From: Xanthomonas hortorum
Lineage (GTDB): Bacteria; Pseudomonadota; Gammaproteobacteria; Xanthomonadales; Xanthomonadaceae
NCBI RefSeq assembly: GCF_002940005.1
Contig: NZ_MDEF01000002.1
Direction: 5' to 3' (one strand)
DNA length: 64,000 bases
The notes beneath the pieces are model-generated. The model was given only the letters and a program-made list of their open reading frames with translations, ran no database searches and had not been told where the DNA came from. A program made the position numbers and the translations under genes. Shown here one piece after another: positions 1-8,750 of the stretch; the first letter of the stretch is position 1; the number at the start of each line of letters is the position of its first letter.

Positions 1-1
1 C

Positions 2-1270
2 GCCTGGCTGGCGCCGCAGGCCGAAGCGCTGGGCGTGGAAATCTACCCCGGCTTTGCCGCCGCCGAAACCCTGCACGACGCCAACGACCAGGTCATCGGC
101 GTGCGCATTGGCGACATGGGCGTGGCCAAGGATGGATCGCACAAGCCCGGCTACACCGCAGGCATCGACATCCGCGCCAAGGTGACCGTGCTGGCCGAGG
201 GCGCCCGTGGCCATCTGACCAAGCGCCTGCTCAAACGCTTCGACCTCACTGCCGACGCCGATCCGCAGGGCTATTCGATCGGCATCAAGGAGCTGTGGCA
301 GGTGCCAGAGGGCCGCGTCAGCCCCGGCAAGATCGTGCACACGCTCGGCTGGCCGGCCGACAACCGCACCTACGGCGGCAGCTTCCTGTATCACTTGAAC
401 AACAATCAGATCGCGCTCGGCTATGTCAGCGGCCTGGACTACAGCGACCCCAAATACCAGCCGTGGGAAGCCTTCCAGCAATGGAAGAACCACGCGCTGA
501 TCAAGTCGTTGCTGGAAGGCGGCAGCATTCTGTCGGCCGGCGCGCGCGCGATCGTCACCGGCGGCTGGCAGTCGCTGCCGAAAGTGGACATGCCCGGCGC
601 CTTGTTGATCGGCGACACCGCCGGCCTGCTCAACGTGCCCAAGATCAAGGGCACCCATCAGGCGATCCGCAGCGGCATGCTGGCCGCCGAACATCTGGTG
701 CAATCGCAACTGGCCCCGCAAGGCTTCGACGCAAAACTGCGCGCCTCCGATGCGATGGCCGAGTTGAAAGAAGTGCGCAATATCAAGCCCGGTTTCAAAA
801 AAGGCCTATGGTTCGGCCTGCTCAACGCGGCTTGGGAGACCGCGCTCAAGGGCGCCTCGCCATGGACGCTGAAGAACAAGCCCGACTGGTCTGCGTTGCA
901 CAAGATCGGCGAGTACGAGCAACCCAAGCGCGACTACGGCACGCGCGAACTCGCACCACGTGACCGTCTGCAGGCGGTCTACTTTGCCGCCACCGAGCAC
1001 GACGAAGACCAGCCCGTGCATCTGAAGGTGCTCGACACCGACATCTGCGCCACCCGCTGCGTGCAGGAGTACGACAACCCCTGCACGCGCTTCTGCCCGG
1101 CCAACGTCTACGAAATGGTCGCAGATACCAACAGCCCCTCCGGCAAACGCCTGCAGATCAACGCCGCCAACTGCGTGCACTGCAAGACCTGCGACATCAA
1201 GGACCCCTACGAGATCATCACCTGGGTCACACCGGAGGGTGGTTCCGGGCCGAACTACCAGAATCTGTGA
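2..1270 (+). CDS. Electron transfer flavoprotein-ubiquinone oxidoreductase (5' truncated by window)
   Basis: Passes electrons from reduced ETF to ubiquinone at the inner membrane, using FAD and one 4Fe-4S cluster. The reading frame is open from base 2, so the N-terminal FAD-binding part lies outside the window; the visible 422 or so residues begin WLAPQAEALGVEIYPG. The C-terminal ferredoxin-like module is complete: a cysteine series in CVQEYDNPCTRFCP and then CVHCKTCDIKDP supplies the cluster ligands. The protein ends in GSGPNYQNL, a normal end for the family. The matching etfB and etfA genes lie 9 kb downstream in this window. A strong hairpin follows the stop codon directly. Confidence 0.95.
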   Translation, partial: AWLAPQAEALGVEIYPGFAAAETLHDANDQVIGVRIGDMGVAKDGSHKPGYTAGIDIRAKVTVLAEGARGHLTKRLLKRFDLTADADPQGYSIGIKELWQVPEGRVSPGKIVHTLGWPADNRTYGGSFLYHLNNNQIALGYVSGLDYSDPKYQPWEAFQQWKNHALIKSLLEGGSILSAGARAIVTGGWQSLPKVDMPGALLIGDTAGLLNVPKIKGTHQAIRSGMLAAEHLVQSQLAPQGFDAKLRASDAMAELKEVRNIKPGFKKGLWFGLLNAAWETALKGASPWTLKNKPDWSALHKIGEYEQPKRDYGTRELAPRDRLQAVYFAATEHDEDQPVHLKVLDTDICATRCVQEYDNPCTRFCPANVYEMVADTNSPSGKRLQINAANCVHCKTCDIKDPYEIITWVTPEGGSGPNYQNL

Positions 1271-1303
1271 AATAAAAGGGCGCTTTTATAGCGCCCTTTT
1301 ATT
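1271..1303. terminator. Bidirectional rho-independent terminator
   Basis: A perfect 13-bp stem (1271-1283 with 1291-1303) around a 7-nt loop. The GC core GGGCGC is flanked by A/T runs on both arms, so it can stop transcription both from the ETF-QO gene and from the convergent lipoprotein gene. Confidence 0.9.
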
Positions 1304-1324
1304 TAGACTCAATAATTTTTCAAT

Positions 1325-1867
1325 TCACTTAACAGGATCTAACTCCAACGTTGGCTGTCCAAAATCAGAAAACCAGCTAACACTTTCCTGTACCACGTCC
1401 ACCCTAAGCTTACGTCCTTCCAAGCGCGACTCGGATGGAAACTTCACAGTAACGGAAGCCGCACTGCCTGGAACGATGTCGGGCAAAGGCGTACGCGAAA
1501 AATCTCTTACCATCCCTTCTGTACCACCGTCTGGACCGAGAATCTGAACTCCTAAATTGACGGGAGGATTGTTTGCTCCTGAAAGTGCTGCAGTACCATT
1601 GTTTTCTACTTTCACGACGAAACTGACATATCCAGATGCTGGGTCAACTTTGGGCTGGGACTCAAGCGTTAGCTTTACGCTAACTTGATCTGCGGTCAGT
1701 TTTTTCAGCTCCTGAGCAGCAGCAACAGGCGCTGCAGATTCAGAAGAGCTCGGAGCAGCCGTGGAATTTTTAGCACTATCCGGTGCATTTGATCCATCTT
1801 TACTGCATGCCGCGATTGCAATCGTTATCGCGACAGATAGCACGAATATATATGAGCGCTTCATCAT
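1325..1867 (-). CDS. Lipoprotein with one C-terminal beta-sandwich-like domain
   Basis: A 180-residue protein. Residues 1-20 are a signal peptide ending in a lipobox (AIAAC), with Cys21 as the predicted lipidation site. Residues 22-55 are a Ser/Ala/Pro-rich linker. Residues 60-180 look like a single Ig-like beta-sandwich, with VVKVENNGTAAL, RTPLPDIVPGS and VVQESVSWFSDFG. The pattern RTPLP..L.PG followed by VQEGV.WF resembles, from memory, a domain usually fused to bacterial glycosyltransferases and polysaccharide proteins; here it stands alone. Two adjacent start codons (1867, 1864) are possible. Base composition is more A/T-rich than the neighbours. The gene is monocistronic and its function is unknown. 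Confidence 0.75.
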   Translation of the reverse strand: MMKRSYIFVLSVAITIAIAACSKDGSNAPDSAKNSTAAPSSSESAAPVAAAQELKKLTADQVSVKLTLESQPKVDPASGYVSFVVKVENNGTAALSGANNPPVNLGVQILGPDGGTEGMVRDFSRTPLPDIVPGSAASVTVKFPSESRLEGRKLRVDVVQESVSWFSDFGQPTLELDPVK

Positions 1868-1955
1868 TCGACCTAGAAGTAGTTAAGTTAAGATGCCAGT
1901 CAAGAAATTATGCTGAGCTGGGCTGTGCAGCTCCATATTACACTGCTGATGCTGT

Positions 1956-2597
1956 CTAGAATTTATCTCCAATACGATACTTGACTCCAGTCTTTTCACG
2001 AAGTTCAAACTCACTTATTCCCTCCGCCGCCTCCACCAACACCAACCCACCATCGGTGACATCGAACACTGCCAGGTCGGTGATGATGCGATCGACCACG
2101 CCCACGCCGGTCAACGGCAAGTCGCACTCGGGCAGGATCTTGTGGCTGCCGTCCTTGGCGACGTGTTCCATAAGCACCACCACGCGCTTGACCCCGGCCA
2201 CCAGGTCCATTGCGCCTCCCATACCCTTGACCATCTTGCCGGGCACCATCCAGTTGGCCAGATCGCCGCGCTCGGTGACCTGCATCGCACCGAGAATCGC
2301 CAGATCGATATGGCCGCCGCGGATCATCGCGAACGAGTCGTGGCTACCGAAATAACTGGCGCCAGCGCGCGCGGTAACGGTCTGCTTGCCGGCATTGATC
2401 AGGTCTGCATCCACTTCGTCTTCGGTGGGAAACGGGCCGATACCGAGCAGGCCGTTTTCCGATTGCAGCCACACATCCACGCCATCGGGAATGTGATTGG
2501 CCACCAGTGTCGGCAGTCCGATCCCCAGGTTGACGTAGGCGCCGTCGGTCAATTCGCGCGCCGCGCGTGCGGCCATCTGATCTCTGGTCCAGGCCAT
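1956..2597 (-). CDS. scoB: 3-oxoacid CoA-transferase subunit B
   Basis: Beta subunit of succinyl-CoA:3-ketoacid CoA-transferase, which moves CoA between acyl-CoA and 3-oxoacids such as acetoacetate. It has 213 residues, the usual size. The catalytic glutamate sits in QSENGLLGIGPFP near residue 50, which is diagnostic of the B subunit. Its ATG overlaps the stop of the A-subunit gene (TGATG), indicating translational coupling. In X. campestris this pair was named lpsIJ because it lies beside xanAB, although its chemistry is not obviously LPS-related. Confidence 0.93.
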   Translation of the reverse strand: MAWTRDQMAARAARELTDGAYVNLGIGLPTLVANHIPDGVDVWLQSENGLLGIGPFPTEDEVDADLINAGKQTVTARAGASYFGSHDSFAMIRGGHIDLAILGAMQVTERGDLANWMVPGKMVKGMGGAMDLVAGVKRVVVLMEHVAKDGSHKILPECDLPLTGVGVVDRIITDLAVFDVTDGGLVLVEAAEGISEFELREKTGVKYRIGDKF

Positions 2598-3328
2598 CAG
2601 TGCTGTCCTTCGCGCACGGTGCGCTGTTCAATGCGTTTTTCCGGCGTGGCGTTGAGCACCAGGCGGTCGACATAGATGCCGGGCAGATGCACCTGGTCCG
2701 GATCGATCGCGCCCACCTCCACGATCTCCTCGACCTCGGCAATGCAGACGCGACCGGCCATAGCGCAGGCGGGATTGAAATTGCGCGCGGTCTTGCGAAA
2801 CACCAGATTGCCAGCCGTATCCGCACGCCATGCCTTGACCAAGGCCACATCGGCCTGCAGCGCGGTTTCCAGCACATAGTGCCTGCCATTGAATTCGCGG
2901 GTTTCCTTGCCGTCGGCGACGATGGTGCCGTAGCCGGTTGCGGTGTAAAACGCAGGAATTCCTGCACCGCCCGCACGCAAGCGCTCGGCCAGCGTGCCTT
3001 GCGGGTTGAACTCCAGCTCCAGTTCACCGGCCAGATACTGGCGTTCGAACTCCTTGTTCTCGCCCACGTAGGACGAAATCATCTTGCGGATTTGCCGGGT
3101 GGCTAATAATTGGCCAAGCCCGAATCCATCGACCCCGGCATTGTTGGAGATCACGGTCAACCCGCCGACTCCGCTTTCGCGCACTGCCGCGATCAGCGCT
3201 TCGGGGATTCCGCACAAGCCAAAGCCACCCACCGCCAGGGTCTGGCCGTCGGCCAGCACCCCGTCCAGCGCCGCCTTGGCATCGGCGTAGCGTTTGCCGC
3301 TTGCCTTACCACGTCCACTATTGCGCAT
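2597..3328 (-). CDS. scoA: 3-oxoacid CoA-transferase subunit A
   Basis: Alpha subunit, 243 residues from the ATG at 3328. An upstream in-frame start would add 28 residues of non-family sequence and reach to within about 50 bp of the divergent xanA start, so 3328 is preferred. Family motifs are VGGFGLCGIPEALI near the N-terminus and EFNPQGTLAERLRAGGAGIP in the middle. It is co-transcribed with and overlaps the B subunit. It is divergent from xanA, so promoters for both lie in the roughly 130-bp gap. Confidence 0.92.
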   Translation of the reverse strand: MRNSGRGKASGKRYADAKAALDGVLADGQTLAVGGFGLCGIPEALIAAVRESGVGGLTVISNNAGVDGFGLGQLLATRQIRKMISSYVGENKEFERQYLAGELELEFNPQGTLAERLRAGGAGIPAFYTATGYGTIVADGKETREFNGRHYVLETALQADVALVKAWRADTAGNLVFRKTARNFNPACAMAGRVCIAEVEEIVEVGAIDPDQVHLPGIYVDRLVLNATPEKRIEQRTVREGQH

Positions 3329-3462
3329 CACCGCCCTCGCCTCGCTGATGTGAAGCAGCCATTCTAGCCGCTGACTGTTCCCTGTCCCCGTTCGCAATTC
3401 CGCCACACCCAAGACACGGCGCAGCCGCTAAACTCGGACGTCCCCCACACCAGGAATTGCCC

Positions 3463-4809
3463 ATGACGCTACCCGCCTTCAAGGCCTACGATATTCGCGG
3501 CCGCGTGCCGGATGAACTCAACGAGGACTTGGCTCGCCGCATCGGCGTGGCGCTGGCGGCGCAGCTGGATCAAGGGCCCGTGGTCCTGGGCCATGACGTG
3601 CGCCTGGCCAGCCCCGGCTTGCAGGAAGCGCTCTCGGCCGGCCTGCGCGCCAGCGGCCGCGAGGTGATCGATATCGGCTTGTGCGGCACCGAGGAAGTCT
3701 ATTTTCAGACCGACTACCTCAAGGCCGCCGGTGGCGTGATGGTCACCGCCAGCCATAACCCGATGGACTACAACGGCATGAAGCTGGTGCGCGAGCAGGC
3801 GCGACCGATCAGCTCAGATACCGGCCTGTTCGCGATTCGCGACACTGTCGCCGCCGATACCGCGGCACCGGGTGAGCCCACTGCGAGCGAACAGAGCCGT
3901 ACCGACAAGACCGCCTATCTGGAGCACCTGCTCAGCTACGTGGACCGCAGCACGCTCAAGCCGCTCAAGCTGGTGGTCAACGCCGGCAACGGTGGCGCCG
4001 GTCTGATCGTCGATCTGCTCGCACCGCATCTTCCCTTCGAATTCGTGCGCGTCTTCCACGAACCCGATGGCAACTTCCCCAACGGCATTCCCAACCCGTT
4101 GCTGCCGGAAAACCGCGCTGCCACCGCCAAGGCGGTGCAGGAACACGGCGCCGATTTCGGTATTGCATGGGATGGCGACTTCGATCGTTGCTTCTTCTTC
4201 GACCACAGCGGCCGCTTCATCGAAGGCTATTACCTGGTCGGCCTGCTGGCGCAGGCAATCCTGGCCAAGCAGCCGGGCGGCAAGGTCGTGCACGACCCGC
4301 GCCTGACCTGGAACACCGTGGAGATGGTCGAAGACAGCGGCGGTATTCCGGTGCTGTGCAAGAGCGGGCATGCCTTCATCAAGGAAAAGATGCGCAGCGA
4401 AAACGCCGTTTACGGCGGCGAAATGAGCGCGCACCATTATTTCCGCGAGTTCGCCTACGCCGACTCCGGCATGATTCCGTGGCTGTTGATTGCCGAGCTG
4501 GTGTCGCAGTCCGGTCGTTCGCTGGCAGATCTGGTGGAAGCACGCATGCAGAAGTTCCCTTGCAGCGGCGAGATCAACTTCAAGGTGGACGATGCCAAGG
4601 CCGCGGTTGCGCGCGTGATGGAGCATTACGCGTCGCTGTCACCCGAGCTGGATTACACCGATGGCATCAGCGCGGACTTCGGCCAGTGGCGTTTCAACCT
4701 GCGTAGTTCCAACACCGAACCACTGCTGCGTCTGAACGTGGAAACGCGCGGCGACGCCGCCCTGCTGGAAACGCGTACGCAGGAGATTTCCGATCTGCTG
4801 CGCGGCTGA
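3463..4809 (+). CDS. xanA: Phosphomannomutase/phosphoglucomutase XanA
   Basis: Cytosolic alpha-D-phosphohexomutase interconverting hexose 6- and 1-phosphates; it supplies Man-1-P and Glc-1-P for xanthan and LPS precursors. It has 448 residues from the ATG at 3463, preceded by an AGGAA ribosome site; an in-frame TTG two codons earlier is rejected. The phosphorylated serine is Ser97 in VTASHNP, the metal loop is DGDFDRC, the sugar-binding loop is GEMSAHHYF, and the phosphate-binding loop near the C-terminus is RSSNTEPLLR. All are intact. xanB follows 45 bp downstream, and XanA products feed XanB and RmlA in this window. Confidence 0.97.
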   Translation: MTLPAFKAYDIRGRVPDELNEDLARRIGVALAAQLDQGPVVLGHDVRLASPGLQEALSAGLRASGREVIDIGLCGTEEVYFQTDYLKAAGGVMVTASHNPMDYNGMKLVREQARPISSDTGLFAIRDTVAADTAAPGEPTASEQSRTDKTAYLEHLLSYVDRSTLKPLKLVVNAGNGGAGLIVDLLAPHLPFEFVRVFHEPDGNFPNGIPNPLLPENRAATAKAVQEHGADFGIAWDGDFDRCFFFDHSGRFIEGYYLVGLLAQAILAKQPGGKVVHDPRLTWNTVEMVEDSGGIPVLCKSGHAFIKEKMRSENAVYGGEMSAHHYFREFAYADSGMIPWLLIAELVSQSGRSLADLVEARMQKFPCSGEINFKVDDAKAAVARVMEHYASLSPELDYTDGISADFGQWRFNLRSSNTEPLLRLNVETRGDAALLETRTQEISDLLRG

Positions 4810-4854
4810 TTTACCATCATCCCCCACTTTGACGCACTGGAGTTTCCCCCGCTC

Positions 4855-6258
4855 ATGAGCGACGTCCTTCCGATTATCCTGTCCGGCGGTTCCGGCACGC
4901 GCCTTTGGCCGTTGTCACGCGAATCGTACCCGAAGCAGTTCCTGCCGCTGGTCGGCGAGCACAGCATGCTGCAGGCCACCTGGCTGCGTTCGGCTCCAGT
5001 GGCCGCGCATGCACCCATCGTGGTGGCCAATGAAGAACATCGCTTCATGGCCGCCGAGCAGTTGCAGCAGCTGGGCGTGAAGCCGTCGGCCATTCTGCTT
5101 GAGCCCAAGGGCCGCAACACTGCGCCGGCAATTGCCGTCGCTGCATTGGAAGCCACCCGTAACGGTGGCGATCCGCTGTTGCTGGTGCTGCCGTCCGATC
5201 ATGTCATTCGTGACGAGGCCGCCTTCCAGGCTGCCGTGACCGTCGCGGCAGCTGCCGCAGAACAGGGCAAGCTGGTCACCTTCGGCATCAAGCCGACCGC
5301 GCCTGAAACCGGCTATGGCTACATCAAGGCCGGTGCCGGTACCGGCGCCACCGCGGTCGAACGCTTCGTCGAAAAGCCCGACCTGGCTACGGCGCAAGGC
5401 TATCTGGCCAGCGGCGAGTATTACTGGAACAGCGGCATGTTCCTGTTCCGTGCCTCGCGCTATCTGGAAGAACTGCGCAAATTCCATCCCGCCATCGCCG
5501 ATGCGTGCCAGAAGGCGTGGGAAGGCGGCAAGCGCGATGCCGACTTCACCCGTCTGGACAAGGATGCGTTCGCCTCCAGCCCATCGGATTCGATCGACTA
5601 TGCGGTGATGGAAAAGACTGCCGATGCGGTCGTCGTGCCGCTGGATGCCGGCTGGAATGACGTTGGCTCATGGTCCTCGCTGCTGGACGTCTCCGAGCAG
5701 GATGGCCAAGGCAATGCGCATCATGGCGATGTCATCCAGCTCGATTGCAAGAACACCTATGCGTATGGCTCGCGCCTGATTGCCATGGTCGGTCTGGAGG
5801 ACGTGGTTGTGGTGGAGACGCCAGACGCTGTTCTGGTCGGTCACCGCGATCGCATCCAGGAAGTGAAGGATGTGGTCGGCCGGATCAAGGCCGACGGTCG
5901 CTCCGAGGCGACCTGGCATCGCAAGGTCTATCGTCCGTGGGGTGCTTACGATTCGATCGACATGGGCCACCGTCACCAGGTCAAGCGCATCACCGTCAAG
6001 CCCGGTGCCGTGCTCAGTCTGCAGATGCATCACCACCGCGCCGAGCACTGGATCGTCGTCAGCGGCACCGCAGAAGTCACGCGTGGCGAAGAGGTGCTGC
6101 TGCTCACCGAGAACCAGAGTACCTATATTCCGCTTGGCGTGACCCATCGCCTGCGCAATCCAGGCAAATTGCCGCTGGAACTGATCGAAGTGCAGTCCGG
6201 CAGCTATCTGGGCGAAGACGACATCGTGCGTTTCGAAGATACCTACGGGCGCACCTGA
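4855..6258 (+). CDS. xanB: Bifunctional mannose-6-P isomerase / mannose-1-P guanylyltransferase XanB
   Basis: A two-domain enzyme of 467 residues. The N-terminal nucleotidyltransferase (about residues 1-290) carries GGSGTRLWPLSRESYPKQF and VEKPDL and makes GDP-mannose from Man-1-P and GTP. The C-terminal type II isomerase cupin (about 345-467) carries RPWGAYDSI, LQMHHHRAEHWIVVSG and GVTHRLRNPG and interconverts fructose-6-P and Man-6-P. GDP-mannose serves xanthan and, through Gmd/Rmd in this window, GDP-D-rhamnose. It forms an operon with xanA and ends at a strong hairpin. A decayed second copy of this gene lies at 11893-12120. Confidence 0.97.
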   Translation: MSDVLPIILSGGSGTRLWPLSRESYPKQFLPLVGEHSMLQATWLRSAPVAAHAPIVVANEEHRFMAAEQLQQLGVKPSAILLEPKGRNTAPAIAVAALEATRNGGDPLLLVLPSDHVIRDEAAFQAAVTVAAAAAEQGKLVTFGIKPTAPETGYGYIKAGAGTGATAVERFVEKPDLATAQGYLASGEYYWNSGMFLFRASRYLEELRKFHPAIADACQKAWEGGKRDADFTRLDKDAFASSPSDSIDYAVMEKTADAVVVPLDAGWNDVGSWSSLLDVSEQDGQGNAHHGDVIQLDCKNTYAYGSRLIAMVGLEDVVVVETPDAVLVGHRDRIQEVKDVVGRIKADGRSEATWHRKVYRPWGAYDSIDMGHRHQVKRITVKPGAVLSLQMHHHRAEHWIVVSGTAEVTRGEEVLLLTENQSTYIPLGVTHRLRNPGKLPLELIEVQSGSYLGEDDIVRFEDTYGRT

Positions 6259-6289
6259 TCGGTCGCTTTCGGGATTCTGCAATACATAA

Positions 6290-6322
6290 ACAAACAGCCG
6301 GGATTCCCGGCTGTTTGTCTTT
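6290..6322 (+). terminator. Terminator of xanAB
   Basis: A 13-bp stem (6290-6302 with 6306-6318), loop ATT, core CAGCCGGG/CCCGGCTG, followed by a short T-rich run. It lies between xanB and the convergent rmlD, and its A/T-rich base may also serve rmlD transcripts. Confidence 0.85.
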
Positions 6323-6372
6323 GCGGATTGTGTTGGTCGGCGCGGATGTTGCCACCAACCAGCATCGCGACT

Positions 6373-7281
6373 TTACTGTTTGGCAGCAGCGATTTCGGCA
6401 ATCACGCGCTGCAGGCCGACTCGCCAGTCCGGCAACACAAGGTCGAAATCGCGCTGCAGTTTGTCGATCGACAGCCGCGAATAGGCCGGCCGCCTTGCGG
6501 GCGTCGGGTAGTCGGCGGTCGTGATCGGCACCACGCGCGGCGCACGCGGCAGCAGACCTGCGCTCACGGCTTCTTCGAAGATCGCCTCGGCAAAGCCATG
6601 CCAGCTGGTCTGTCCTGCAGCCGTGAGGTGCCAGGTGCCCGAGGTGTCGGGTATGCGCTGGCGCAGCAACTGCGCTGTGACATCGGCAATCAGAGCGGCG
6701 GGCGTCGGGGTTCCTATCTGATCGGCCACCACGCGCAGCTCGTCGCGCTCGGCGCCGACACGCAACATCGTGCGCAGGAAATTCGCACCATGCGATGCAT
6801 AGACCCATGCCGTGCGCAGAATCAGATGCTGCGCACCGGAGCAACGAATGGCATTCTCGCCAGCAAGCTTGGTTTCGCCATACACGCCTAGCGGCGAGGT
6901 CTGCGCATCCTCCAGATAGGGCTCGGTGCCCTGACCGTCGAAGACGTAGTCGGTCGAATAGTGCACCAACGGGGCGTCATTGGCGGCACACCATTTTGCG
7001 ATGACGCCGGGGGACCGTGCATTTATCCGCATGACAGCATCGCGATCTGCTTCGGCTCGATCGACAGCTGTGTACGCAGCCGCGTTCACGATGCAGCGAG
7101 GCTGCAATTGATCAAGCAATGCCCACAAATGCTCCGGAAAATTCAGGTCAACGCATGCACACGGGCTCCCGTCGATAAGCTGGCCATCGCGGCTACCAAG
7201 CTGCAGTGGACCTAACTCTGCAAGTGCGCGCTGCAACTCGCGCCCTAGCTGCCCGTTGGCCCCAAGCAGCAGCATGCTCAT
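6373..7281 (-). CDS. rmlD: dTDP-4-dehydrorhamnose reductase
   Basis: The last step of dTDP-L-rhamnose synthesis: NADPH-dependent reduction at C4. It has 302 residues. The N-terminal Rossmann motif is LLLGANGQLG. The active-site region is VHYSTDYVFDG, and the catalytic YxxxK lies in GVYGETKLAGE. The start overlaps the rmlC stop by four bases (ATGA), so it is probably translationally coupled. It is the terminal gene of rmlBACD. Confidence 0.96.
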   Translation of the reverse strand: MSMLLLGANGQLGRELQRALAELGPLQLGSRDGQLIDGSPCACVDLNFPEHLWALLDQLQPRCIVNAAAYTAVDRAEADRDAVMRINARSPGVIAKWCAANDAPLVHYSTDYVFDGQGTEPYLEDAQTSPLGVYGETKLAGENAIRCSGAQHLILRTAWVYASHGANFLRTMLRVGAERDELRVVADQIGTPTPAALIADVTAQLLRQRIPDTSGTWHLTAAGQTSWHGFAEAIFEEAVSAGLLPRAPRVVPITTADYPTPARRPAYSRLSIDKLQRDFDLVLPDWRVGLQRVIAEIAAAKQ

Positions 7282-7835
7282 TGCGCGTAAAGCGGGAGCC
7301 GCTCTGCAAGGATTTCATCCAGGAAGGGCGCAGCTTTATCTTTTTCAGAGAGAACGGGATCACTCAAGGGCCAATCGATAGCAATCTGCGCGTCATTCCA
7401 GCGTAGTCCAGCATCAGCGTCCCTGACGTAGACGTCCGTACACAAATAGTTGAAAACCGCGGTCTCCGAGAGTACAGCGAAGCCATGCGCAAACCCTTCC
7501 GGAATCCAGAATTGGAGACGATTCTGGCCACTGAGAATTACCGCTTCCCACTTCCCGAAGGTCGGTGAACCGCAACGGATATCCACGGCAACATCGTATA
7601 CCTCACCTTCCAGCACGCTGATCAACTTGCCCTGTGGACGCGGCCATTGGTAATGCAGCCCACGCACCACACCCTTACTGGAGCAGGAGACATTGCTTTG
7701 TACGAATTTCATGTGCAAACCGTGCTGCTTAAAACGCTCGGCATTCCAAGCTTCGAAGAAAAACCCTCTATCGTCAGTATGAATTGAAGGCTCGATTACA
7801 CAGCAGCCATCCAACGCGGTGGAAAGAATTTTCAA
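7278..7835 (-). CDS. rmlC: dTDP-4-dehydrorhamnose 3,5-epimerase
   Basis: A cupin epimerase of 185 residues that inverts C3 and C5 of dTDP-4-keto-6-deoxyglucose. Family landmarks are DDRGFFFEAWN, the catalytic His in RGLHYQWP, the invariant DIRCGSPTFGKW and PEGFAHGFAVLS. It overlaps rmlA upstream and rmlD downstream by four bases each, so rmlACD is a tightly coupled unit. Confidence 0.96.
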   Translation of the reverse strand: MKILSTALDGCCVIEPSIHTDDRGFFFEAWNAERFKQHGLHMKFVQSNVSCSSKGVVRGLHYQWPRPQGKLISVLEGEVYDVAVDIRCGSPTFGKWEAVILSGQNRLQFWIPEGFAHGFAVLSETAVFNYLCTDVYVRDADAGLRWNDAQIAIDWPLSDPVLSEKDKAAPFLDEILAERLPLYAQ

Positions 7836-8719
7836 AGCTTTGCTCCTCGCAGAGCCAGCTCCTTCAGATACCGTCCATATCCATTCTTGAGAAGCGGCGC
7901 AGCCAAGGCCTCAAGTTGCGCAAGATCGATCCATCCTTGACCAAAGGCAATTTCTTCTGGGCAACAGATCTGCAATCCTTGCCTTGCCTGGATGGTTTCA
8001 ATGAAATTGGAAGCTTCATGCAACGATTGATGCGTACCGGTGTCCAACCACGCATAACCTCGGCCTAACGCTTCCAGATGCAAATCACCTTCGACAAGGT
8101 AACGTCGATTGAGATCGGTGATTTCCAACTCACCACGCGAAGATGGCTCAAGCTCAGCAGCGTACTCTGCGGCCTTGCCATCATAGAAATACAAACCGGT
8201 GACAGCATAGTTGGAACGTGGCACGCTCGGCTTTTCTTCTATGCCCACAACCTTTCCATTCTCGTCAAACTCAGCCACACCGTACCGCTCTGGATCATTG
8301 ACCCAATACCCGAAAACAGTGGCGCCGTCTTCGCGCGCATCGGCGCGACGCAGCATGTCGGTCAGCCCGTGTCCGTGGAAGATGTTGTCGCCCAGCACAA
8401 GGCAACTCGGCTTACTATTTACAAAATCTCGACCAATCAAATACGCCTGCGCAAGCCCATCAGGGCTCTCTTGCACCGCATAGGAAATAGACATTCCCCA
8501 TTGCGAACCATCACCGAGGAGAGATTTGAACAACGCCTGTTCGTGAGGAGTGTTGATGATCAATACCTCACGGATCCCAGCGAGCATCAGTACGCTCAGT
8601 GGGTAATAGATCATCGGCTTGTCATAAACGGGCAGCAGTTGCTTACTGACGCCTTTAGTAATTGGATAGAGACGGGTGCCAGAACCGCCGGCCAGGATGA
8701 TGCCTCGACGTTGCGTCAT
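7832..8719 (-). CDS. rmlA: Glucose-1-phosphate thymidylyltransferase
   Basis: Makes dTDP-glucose from Glc-1-P (from XanA) and dTTP. It has 295 residues, the normal RmlA size, with the N-terminal signature GIILAGGSGTRLYP, the loop KQLLPVYDKPMIYYPLS, VLGDNIFHG and EEKPSVPRSNYAVTG. Its product feeds both the L-rhamnose branch and, after RmlB, the Fuc3NAc branch encoded at 12.2-15.2 kb. A 31-bp gap separates it from rmlB. Confidence 0.96.
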   Translation of the reverse strand: MTQRRGIILAGGSGTRLYPITKGVSKQLLPVYDKPMIYYPLSVLMLAGIREVLIINTPHEQALFKSLLGDGSQWGMSISYAVQESPDGLAQAYLIGRDFVNSKPSCLVLGDNIFHGHGLTDMLRRADAREDGATVFGYWVNDPERYGVAEFDENGKVVGIEEKPSVPRSNYAVTGLYFYDGKAAEYAAELEPSSRGELEITDLNRRYLVEGDLHLEALGRGYAWLDTGTHQSLHEASNFIETIQARQGLQICCPEEIAFGQGWIDLAQLEALAAPLLKNGYGRYLKELALRGAKL

Positions 8720-8750
8720 ATGGTTCTCATTGAATTAGAGGGCTCGCTCA

